Part shown: positions 12,412-22,100 of the stretch, one piece after another
How the letters are laid out: the number at the start of each line of letters is the position of its first letter
How positions within the stretch are numbered: position 1 is the stretch's first letter
Assembly (NCBI GenBank): GCA_958298945.1
Contig: OY282607.1
Coordinates: 78,856,868-78,920,867, forward strand
Reading direction: 5' to 3'
Length of the DNA: 64,000 nucleotides
Source: Atherix ibis
Lineage: Eukaryota; Arthropoda; Insecta; Diptera; Athericidae
Made by a program: the position numbers and the translations under genes
The notes under the pieces: model-generated
Told to the model about the DNA's origin: nothing
What the model saw: only the letters and a program-made list of their open reading frames with translations
The model's database searches: none

Positions 12412-12764
12412 TACATCATCTTGCTTTCTTCGGGGCCGGGTCACACACTGTTTTGACAGTTCTTTCGTCTCTGGAGTATAATGATGTGTCCACGTTACAT
12501 ATCGATACAAAAATTTGTCACTATTGCAACGGAAAAGTGCCAAACAAGCCATTAAATCGACAGCACGATTGTGTTTGTTTTCCACTGTAAGCCAACCTTG
12601 CCGATATTTTTTCATGCTCAATTTTTCGTGTAAAATTGAAATCTTCGACCCATGTGATATTGATAAGACTCTATTGAGAGATGGTACTCATCGAAAAATA
12701 TACTTGCTTTGATATTAAGACCGCCATCTCTGTGATTTAATAAGTACTTATCGACACACCCTCG

Positions 12765-13744
12765 TAATATGAATATTGTTCTGCTCATTTACTCTCACTC
12801 TCCAGCTCGTAAACGAGTCTTGGAGATTTTTAATTTTTCTCTACTTATTCTGTCTAATAAAAAAAAAACACAAACTGAATTTGGAGCAAAATAGTTTTAT
12901 TATTTAATCTAGCGTTAAGCTAGTTTAACTCAATATTTAAGTTAAACTATTTTCAGTTCAACAAAAATATCTCATATCTTATTGGAGTATTGAGCACAAA
13001 ATTGCCTCCGAAACCAGATTGGTCACATCACCCTCTCCCATAATCAATCCGTTTTTTGGTTGCTAACGTTGGTCCTATCTGTTAGCCCTGAGATACTCTG
13101 CTCACAATCGCATACAAACTAAGCGAATGCCTTAAGGTTCGATTAAATGTGCAATCGTGCGTGCGTGCAGCGGTGCAGTCTACGTGCAGTGTTTTTTCTT
13201 TAAAATAAATAAATGGCCTTTTCATGTCTAGAATGTTTGAAATGATTTTAATTAAATTCAATAATACACGTAAAATAAATTATATTGGATAAAATTTTTG
13301 TCATTAGTTAGCTAGCAACATTTGGTATTTCGATGTTAAAATTAAAAAAAGGAAACTTTGGAAAGTAGAAATATTTAATGAAAGTGAACGTGAATAGTTG
13401 TAAACTTGTTTTTTGTTGTTAAAAAAGTGTGTAGGCCTTCAGTTTCGATTTGTAACAATATTTGGAGTAGACCATTTAAATGTACGTTTAAATTGCTAAA
13501 CAAAAATTTAATTAAATTAAATTGGATCTAGTTCTACCAGCAAATGTCAATTATTTTTTGTTCAATTTTTTATGCTTTTCAGCTTGTGTTATGGCAGCAC
13601 TATCGCTGTTTTGAGAATTTAAAATTTGAGATGTGGTCCAGTGCTCCATCCATTTTTATTATTTATATAAAATCACAACCATATTAACCTGTGTTTCCTT
13701 ACTCGAAAAATTTAATTAATAATATAAAAAGTTGTTCATTATGT
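12765..13744. other. Spacer, nothing recognised
   Basis: A/T-rich DNA without credible ORFs. A short inverted pair (TAGTTTAACT and AGTTAAACTA) at about 12920-12950 may form a weak hairpin. Confidence 0.5.
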
Positions 13745-14190
13745 GTTTTGAGGAGTACATCCTTGTTATTTGACATCTGTCAAACAGATTTATCATCTGA
13801 TGTAGCAAAAAGTTTCAACTGTCATTTTACATTATGGATCGTTTAATTACCAAATAACGCGTTAAAATTGTCAGAATTTTTAATGCGTAAATAAGTTGTG
13901 TGGAAAAACCATTGTATCCGCAAAAAGTGTCTGTCTGGTGTATATTTTTGTCTTAACTGGTCATTCTTTGAAAATACAAAAGAAGAGACCGTTACCGTCT
14001 GTGATAACCGCATATTTTTAGCCTGAAATTGAAGGTTTTAATCTAGACCAACAAAATGGCACACAACAAAACAAATTTTGCCTTTGGTGTGGAAAAACTT
14101 CCCAGAATGCATAATTTCGAGATTTGGTGATGTTAATTCGCCTCCAAGATCGTGCGATTTGACGCCTCTTTTGAAGCTACACAAACTTTA
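13745..14190 (+). pseudogene. Decayed Tc1/mariner (DD41D-like) remnant
   Basis: Across frames this reads like a DD41D transposase: QKVSVWCI at about 13920, a KMAH part corresponding to QDGATCHT at about 14055, and a clear RFGDVNSPPRSCDLTPL at 14125-14175, close to the DVNWPPRSCELSPLD of the better copy at 59390-60308. Multiple stops and frameshifts. Confidence 0.65.
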
Positions 14191-14387
14191 GAGCAAATTA
14201 AAAACTAACCTTAATCAATTTCAATAATGATACAATATGAAACGACATTAAAAATGTGAAAATGAAATTAAGAATAAGAAAAGTTAAATTTTTGTGGCCT
14301 CTCATAAGATTGTCAAGGTTTTAAAAATGTTGGCAGCATTTTTTCAGTCGCTCGTCGCAATTGTATTAGCGGCAATAAGCACACCAT

Positions 14388-14728
14388 CACAAGAAAACTA
14401 ACACTTTGAATTTGCTTATCCTAATTGTTTTTTGTTATCATTTCAAGTAACATTAGTACTGAAATGTATATTCTAAGCTAAAGGCCATTTTCAACACTAA
14501 AGGCCATTTGGGACAACGGATATAGGGGTAAGGAAATTAAAGTAAAAGTGGATTTTGGGAATTAGCGTAAGACCATGCCTCAGTGGGATTCGAGCCCACG
14601 ACCTCTTGGATGGTAGTCCAGTACGCTAACGACTGTGCTCCCTGCATGTTCAACTAATTTTGCGTCACCGCGTTTACGCCTACCGGCAATAAATCGAACA
14701 GCGTGCATATTTATGTATAGAATTTTTA
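14388..14728 (-). repeat. tRNA-derived SINE, copy 2
   Basis: Best-preserved copy, read on the minus strand. A leader (ATAAATATGCACGCTGTTCG) is followed by a tRNA-like section at about 14642-14584. The A box TAGCGTACTGG matches the RNA polymerase III consensus TRGYNNANNNG, and the B box GGCTCGAATCC is one base off GGTTCGAATCC. The T-arm GTGGG-CTCGAAT-CCCAC pairs perfectly; the anticodon stem does not. The body runs to GTGTTAGTTTTCTTGTGATG. Copy 3 follows directly in the same orientation, so part of this may be a tandem duplication. Confidence 0.82.
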
Positions 14729-14756
14729 TTATAAAGGCGAGATATATTTTGCATAC

Positions 14757-15000
14757 CATCACAAGAAAACTAACACTTTAAATTTGCTCATCCTAATTGG
14801 TTTTTTTGTTATCATTTCAAGTAACATTAGTACTGAAATGTATAGTCTAAGTGCCATGACACTAAATGCCATTTGGTGACAAATGATATGGGGATAAGGA
14901 AATTAAAGTAGAAATGAAAAGTAAAAGTGGATTTTGGGAATTAGTGTAGGACCATGCTCCAGTGGGATTCGAACCGTAGGTTAACGATTATGCTACTGAG
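14757..15000 (-). repeat. tRNA-derived SINE, copy 3
   Basis: Same body and tail as copy 2 (the minus-strand tail GTGTTAGTTTTCTTGTGATG is shared). It keeps an exact B box GGTTCGAATCC (minus strand, 14975-14965) and an A-box match TAGCATAATCG (14995-14985), but has lost the piece between them, so a tRNA fold is impossible. The 5' leader is missing. Confidence 0.78.
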
Positions 15001-15922
15001 TCGACTATTCCTAATTGAATTACAATAAAAGAGAGATGACTTCAATTTTGGCCTATAGAGGGCGAATTGATCACTGCAAAAAATTTACAATGGAATTAAT
15101 GCGCGAAACAATTTAAATAAACGATTGAATGTTTTTTTTCAGTAAATCTATTTCTAAATAATTTCTTCTAAAAGCGGATAGAAGATAAATTGACAATAAT
15201 TTTAAAAAATATGAGCTCATTATTTTCATTTAAAATTGTATTAATTTGTATATTTTTTTAGTGCACATATAATTGTGAATAGATGGTAGCAGTAGTATGA
15301 GCATAGTGAATGACGCATTTGCAATAACTATTAACTATATAAAAATTAGCTCACTCAGATCGATATGCACTTTCTAAGTGAAATGGTATAAAAAATTTGG
15401 AATAAAAGAAAAATATGCTGTGGAAAGTCTCATTTAAGAAAAACAAATCAGATTAAGTCGAAATTGGGAAAAAATTTAGGCACCTCATAAAAATTGTGTT
15501 ACTTTACTTCTTAAGATATTTTCACTAAAGTCCATTTAACCGTGCCGAAACCCATTGAAGTTAATCAGAGAAACTTTTCCGTTTGGTTGATTATCGCATG
15601 AAAAAATTAGCAAAGCTCTAACTAATCGATTAAATCAAATCAAAAAGTGTAAATTTTAAGATTTTGTTTACGATTATTTAATTGAAAAGCTTTTTTTAAT
15701 ACAAATTTTCAATTGTTTTTAATAAATTATTTTTGTTTCATTTTTATTAGAGAGATTCATTTTGTACAAATCTCATCAAAGTACACACAAAAGAAACTGG
15801 TTGACAGATAATAGCTTGTAGACCATAAAATCTATATTAGACAACAGGACCTAACGTAATATTAGAAAGCTGGTTGATTAAATATAAGCTAAGAACGAGA
15901 GAATAATAAACAAAAAGTCAAA
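15001..15922 (+). other. Upstream region and 5' UTR of TRIC
   Basis: A/T-rich sequence before the TRIC start codon. No separate gene is supported. The promoter could not be located. Confidence 0.4.
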
Positions 15923-17726
15923 ATGGATCCCGAAGCATTTTTGGATATGGCCAATCAGGTCATAAAACTGAAAATGTTCCCGTATTTCGACATAGCACAC
16001 AGCTTACTATGTGCCTTAAGTGTTCGTGAGGATCTCGGTACGGGAGCACAAGCATTCTCACGGAAACATCCGCTATCCTGTTGGCTGTCCACTATGCTGA
16101 TGATATTCGCTGGCGGAATGGTTGCCAACGGATTACTTGGAGAACCAATTTTAGCACCATTAAAAAATTCACCACAATTGATCGTCGCAACTATAGTTTG
16201 GTAAGTTGCAGGGAAATTTTTTTTTTTAAAAAATCCATTTTTTATTTCTTTTGCCTCTTAAAATTTGCTCTAATCTATTTAGGAAAAATTCATAATTCTT
16301 TTTAAAGTCTAATTAATAAACCTCCAAATGATCTTGAATCATTTTGGAAAATAGTCTCAAAGAAAAATAGTCTCAAAAGACTTGAATTTTTATACAAAAA
16401 AAATAGCTTTTTTTATTATTTAATAAATACTTTTTCATTTAAAACCTGATATTTTTGTCAAATAATATTAAAAATATTGGTTTTTCGGAAAAGATTTAGA
16501 AAAAAAATGGAGTAAGAGACTCTTTAAAGAAGTTTTAGGGTCCCTTTCTTGTTTAAAGTACTTTTGTGCTCAGACTCTAATTTTAGATAATCGGCCATGG
16601 TCCTTGGTTAATAGACAAGAATGCGGCAATTATTTTGAAAAATCCATTAAATCCTACCAGATTTTATAAAATAGGAGTGTTTTTGTAAATGAACGTAGTG
16701 GATCCAAAATAGGGTCCACATCGAATTGCTTAAGACCCAGACCAGATTTTTATTATTTGAAACATTTCGAATACCTGAATTACATTAAAAAATGGCTTCT
16801 TTAGGGTCTCTTATAAATGGAGATGCTTACTCAAAAGGCAATAAACATTCGAAGGTCTAAAATTAACTTATCACTGCACAGAATGCCAAAAAAAATGTAC
16901 ATTTTAAAAATTCACCTACGAATTGAAATTAAAGAATTTTAAAAATTTCAAACCCTTCACCCCCCACACACTAAAAAAAAAATTAAAAGAAAATAAACGC
17001 TTTAACCGCATTTAATATGAATTTTGTTTTCTTTTTTTCGATTCGTTTTATTTAGGTACATTGTTTTTTATACACCATTCGATATTGGTTATAAAATAGC
17101 AAAATTTCTACCAATAAAAATAGCAGCTAGCGCCATGAAGGAGATTTACAGAGCCAAGAAGGTGTACGATGGTGTGTCGCATGCAGCAAAATTGTACCCG
17201 AACGCGTATATAATTATGATTATTATCGGCACACTGAAGGGCAACGGCGCTGGTTTTACCAAACTTTTCGAAAGACTGATTCGAGGCGCATGGACACCGA
17301 CTGCCATGGAATTTATGCAGCCCAGTTTGTAAGTGCTAGTTTTGTTTTGATATTAATTATGAAGAGCCACAAAATTTTCATTAGGCGGCTTCTTTACCGA
17401 AATTCGTTTTAATCGTTTTTGGTTTGTTTTTTTTTTTGGTCAACAGTTACACCAAGGCATCCCTGGTTGCGTCGATCATATTCGTATTGGACAAGAAGAC
17501 TGATTGGATATCTGCACCACATGCTCTTGTATACTTCGGAATTGTTATATTTTTGGTATACTTCAAGCTGTCTTCGATTCTTCTCGGTATCCATGATCCG
17601 TTCATACCATTCGAGAATCTATTCTGTGCACTCTTCTTGGGCGGAATCTGGGACAGTTTGGCCAAAATTCTTGGTCATGGTCAAATCAAAGAGGGCGATA
17701 CCAAAGATGTTAAGAAGATCAACTAA
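15923..17726 (+). CDS. Tmem38: Trimeric intracellular cation channel (TRIC/TMEM38), 3 exons
   Basis: Exons 15923-16200, 17056-17328 and 17447-17726 give 276 aa; all introns are GT-AG with strong GTAAGT donors, and reading phase is kept at both joins (codons W93 and F184 are split). TRIC channels are homotrimeric K+-permeable channels of the ER/SR membrane that balance charge during Ca2+ release. Seen: FPYFDIAHSLLC, then ALSVRED and the HPLSCWLSTML block; GLLGEPIL; the AMKEIYRAKK segment with K121 and R125 at the positions that bind PIP2 in worm TRIC structures (family knowledge); a glycine-containing helix GTLKGNGAGF; RGAWTPTAMEF; and SFYTKAS opening the last part, all matching vertebrate TRIC-A/B in order. 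About seven hydrophobic segments are present. The C-terminus (EGDTKDVKKIN) is short and charged. The start has a good context (AAAATGG). A polyadenylation signal AATAAA is at 17907-17912. Confidence 0.95.
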
Positions 17727-17906
17727 ACTAACTAATGAAAATTCACCGTTAAAATATCAACAAACAAAACTAAATAATAATCGACAAGAAATGCAACGCT
17801 TTAAAACATTTCGATGGATTTTATTAATTTTTACTATAAACTTTCTATGATTTACCATCAACTATAACCACCTACCTACCATCATCGGCGTAACATCGAT
17901 TGGCAG

Positions 17907-17912
17907 AATAAA
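17907..17912 (+). promoter_or_regulatory. Candidate poly(A) signal of TRIC
   Basis: AATAAA about 180 bp after the TRIC stop codon. Position fits, but the region is so A/T-rich that chance matches are expected. Confidence 0.5.
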
Positions 17913-18674
17913 AAATCGATGATTTCCTCTTTTATTTTTTATTTTTTTTTTATATTTAAAATTAATTTAAACATAATTTTTCTATGTTGTATAATTTTTT
18001 GTGTAGATTATTTATGTTATGTATTTTTTTTTTTAGTTAATTCATTTCAATGTGTACCACTTACTATTAGTATTATTATTATTGATATTTTTATTCTATA
18101 TAGAAAATTACATATTCTAGTCAAATTCAATAAGATTTTCTTTTAGCAAAAAAAATATATATTCTTCTCGAATCGGAATCAATTGTGGGTCATTGCTTTG
18201 ATTCGACAAAGAATATTTATTATTTAATTTGTCTTTTAAGTAATATAATTTCTTTCTTTTTATCATAGAAATTTTATAAAATTCAAATTTTTTTCATATT
18301 GTTTTTTTTTTATGTATATTTATTTTATTTTAATTTATGTTAAAACAACTTGTAAAAAAAAACCAACGATTTTCAAGCATTTACTAGCTAAAAAGTAGAG
18401 AATCGTCTTGAAAAAAAAAAACAATTTTAAATAAAAATAATGAAAAAAAAACATAAAATAATAACACCTAAAATAAATATCATTAAAAAAAAAGAAATTG
18501 TTATAAATTTAAATACAAAATAAAAAGTCTTTGGGATACAAAATAATTTTGAATGTGTTTTAGTTTTTGTTACAATAATTATATTAAATTAATTTATAAA
18601 AAAAAAGAAAATTTTCAACCTTTTATTTGGAAGATTATAAAAATGAACACAAATGTGTTTCTGGATAGGCTGGA

Positions 18675-18689
18675 GGGGGGGGGGGGGGG
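18675..18689. repeat. 15-base poly-G run
   Basis: Uninterrupted run of 15 G in a strongly A/T-rich context between TRIC and NELF-C/D. It could form a quadruplex on the + strand or be length-variable; sequencing of such runs is error-prone. Confidence 0.85.
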
Positions 18690-19153
18690 TTGTATAATTT
18701 AGCAAAACTACCAAAAAATATAAAAATAGATTTGGGCAAACATTTGAATGGTTTCCTACTACTCTTAAGTAAATCAGATTCCACTCAGAATATAAACTAT
18801 ATAAATTCTCTTATAAAATATAAATGAGGTTTTTCTGTCTGAAAGTTTAATTTTGTTTATTAAAAGAAGAAAAAGCAACCTTTTTATTATTGATAGTTTG
18901 AGCACAGACATGAGCATAAAATGTATACCCCACAAATGTTGTTGTCAAAAACGATTTTTTCTTACATTTAACAGAGCTGCCAACATGCGCAATCATGTAA
19001 AATTCCTCTGACGTTAACATTCGTTTGTTTACAATTCTGAAGAATAAGCGGCTATTTTTGACATTTCCATGATTTCGGTTTTGTTTCTTTCGTATTTAAG
19101 TTTTTGTTTTTATTAAAAATAAGTGAACATTTTATTAATAAATTTCATAAAAA

Positions 19154-22100
19154 ATGGATGAAGAATTTGAGGATGATGGATGGCGTGGCCGTCATAGAGA
19201 TGGCGAAGATGAAGTTTGTTTACAAAACATATATTTGATGGAAAATGAAAATAAAATTTCAAAAAAAAAACTGAATTTCCTAACAGGAGAGTTATGAAGA
19301 GCCCCTGGAGAATCCCGAACAGGTGCTACATGAATGTTTAGACAAATTCTCCACACCCGACTACATAATGGAGCCAGGCATCTTTAGTCAATTGAAGAAA
19401 TATTTCCAAGCCGATGGGACACCAGAACAGGTCATCAATTTGCTGTCGGAAAATTATAAAGCGATTGCCCAAATGGCAAATCTGCTAGCTGAATGGTTAA
19501 TTTTAGCAGGTGTCAAAGTAACAGACGTCCAGGCAATGGTTGAAAACCATCTGAAGGATATGATATTGCGTACATTCGATCCTAAGAAGGCTGATACCAT
19601 CTTTACGGAAGAAGGTGAAACGCCAGACTGGCTCACAGAAATGATAGACCATCATACCTGGCGATCGCTGATCTATCGACTTGCGGAAGAGTATCCTGAC
19701 TGTTTGATGTTGAATTTCACAATAAAAGTAAGTCTCATGGCAATCATAAATTTTATTTTTATTACAATATAACAACTTTCGTGGCTTCTTATAATTTAGC
19801 TCATCTCCGATGCTGGCTATCAAAGTGAAATCACATCTATTTCAACGGCAGCACAACAAATCGAAGTGTTTTCACGTGTATTGAAAACATCCATAGTTAA
19901 GTTCTTAAATAATCCAGAAGATATCCAGAGTGCTATACAGGAGTGTGCACGGATGGTGTGTCACGGACAGCACACTTACGTTTACAGCCAAGTTCTGATC
20001 CAGGTATTGTCGCAGGAGCCGAAAGGTGGTTTTAACATGAAGCGTTTATCTCAGGAAATAACTAAATACGCTTTAACGAAGTATATTCCCATTTCTTATT
20101 ACTATCTTTTTCCAAAAGTATAAAAAATTTCCATTTTTAGTAATCAAAATGTGACACCGATAACCATGGCGTTGAATGGATCAGCTGCATATCCACAAGC
20201 ATGCCAAGCCCTCTCGTCGATGCTATCACGAAATACGTTAAATCCTGCCGACATTACAGTGTTATATCGAAATTATACTGCACTCGATCCACCGCCCATC
20301 GATTTGATAAGAAATCCGCAATTTTTAGATTTGCTTGTTGATTCGTTATTCAGGGCGGGCGTTAAAATTAACCCAGAACACAAGTCCAAGTATATTCATT
20401 TACTTGCGTATGCAGCTAGTGTTTGTGAGACAATAACAAAAAAGGGGCAAGCTCAGGGAAAACGTATTTTGAACAAAGACGAACTCAAACCTACAATGGG
20501 CGCTATTGAAAAGGTACACACAATTTGTAACGTTAACAAAGGTTCAACAGAGCTAATAGCTGAACTTCAAACGCTTTACAATTGTCTGAGGTATGTTTGA
20601 TTGGCTTGGAATTTTTCCAAATCTAATTTTGATATTTTGGTTCTGTTGTAGATTCCCTGTTGTCGGTGTTGGTGTCATTCGTTGGATTGAAAATACCGTC
20701 ACTGAACCGTCTTACTTCAAGTTATCCACCGATAGCTGCCCGCCACATTTAGCTATTCTGGACGAGGTTGCATCCGTGCACACGTCCCTACATGGGCCAA
20801 TATTAGCACTTCTGATTCGACTTTTTGAATCGAAACAAGATGAATTGGAAATTTTAGTACAAGTAAATAAACACAATCGTATTTATATGAAAAGATTTTC
20901 ATAATTAATTCGATTTTTTTTCATCTAATTTTTTTTTAATAGTTGGAAATGAAAAAAATGTTACTTGATCGAATGGTTAATCTACTGACGAGAGGGTGCG
21001 TGGTGCCCGTCGTCAAATACATTAAACAATGTTGTACCAAAGGCGACACGGACATTTCCCTAATACGATATTTTGTCACAGAGGTAAGTAAAGACACTTT
21101 CATCCAAAAGAAAGATTTGCCTATTCTATCACTGGCAAAATAAAAAATGTTTCAAGTGTAAAGAAAATCAAATTAAAAATAACTGATATTGGAAGGTTTG
21201 TAATTATTTTTTTTAATATGTTTAAGATATTATTTGATGTGCAAAAAGTTCATTATTCACTAGACAGGAATTTTTTTACAAATTGATTTTTGTCTATAAA
21301 TTTGTTTATAGAATTTAGATCTGAACATCAAGTCTTTTTACTCAATTTTAATTAAAATTCATTTTCATCAATGCATACTAGAGATGCTGCTCATCTCTAT
21401 CTATAAACGACACTTGCCTTCGATCAATGGTTATAGTAGCATATTTATATAAACAGTTTAATTTCTGAGTATACTATAATGTCTAGGCGAAGGGTGGTGG
21501 TTATTTTGATTGGACTTAACTTATGCTTAATTCTATACTCGCATGTGAACTTTGCTAAAATTACAAAAACTGAATGTCTATAAATAAAACTTCTTTTGTT
21601 TGGTTTAAAAAAATTACAATTTTTTGTTCCAATATTAAAAAATTTCTGAATTTGAATGTTATTGAAAATCTTACCCTACGCCATCAGTCCCACTAAACAA
21701 ATGGTCCCATTACACTTCTGATTCCATCAGAACTGGCTCCCTTACACCATTGGTCCCAATTGAAGACACCGCTGCAAAAAGGAGGCAGCTCCATTTTTTG
21801 GCGATTTTTTTTTCTCCAGCGGATATAAAGTATTCCAAAGCTGCTCTATCAATCAGTGGAAAAACGAGGCAGCTGCCTTAATTCACTGCAATAGGTTAAA
21901 ATTTCATATCAATGTGAAACGTGGCTATGACGTTCAGTAATGAATGAATGCACGGAATGAATTACTGATAATTTCACAATTTCCTGCAATAATTCATAAT
22001 TATTTCACAATTCCATGCAATAGTTCATTATTTCATAGTCCAGTGTGAAATGTGGCTGTGACGAATATTCAGATTCAGATCATTGGCAGATTAAGGTCTT

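Larger units (their letters stand above)
11394..12764 (-). mobile_element. Irritans-like mariner, split by a second mariner
   Basis: Ends are inverted repeats: CAAGGGTGGGTCAATAAGTG on the left and, read from the right end, CGAGGGTGTGTCGATAAGTA. Both abut TA (11392-11393 and 12765-12766), the mariner target duplication. Transposase fragments lie on the minus strand: the N-terminal side right of the insert (12414-12621, with FLYRYVTWTHHYTPETKE) and the C-terminal side left of it (11415-11553, resembling VFWDARGIIYIEYWEK and SLLDRLSKEIK). A second mariner at 11556-12411 interrupts it. Large parts of the transposase are missing, so the copy is dead. Confidence 0.88.
17727..19153 (+). other. TRIC 3' UTR and TRIC/NELF-C/D spacer
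   Basis: About 1.4 kb between TRIC and the next gene on the same strand. It contains the TRIC 3' UTR, long A/T runs, a 15-G homopolymer at 18675-18689, and the NELF-C/D 5' UTR, probably starting after about 19020. No coding potential. Confidence 0.6.

Noticed and set aside
14584..14642. Functional tRNA gene
   Set aside because: Pol III boxes and T-arm are good, but the anticodon stem does not pair and the section lies inside a repeat present three times.
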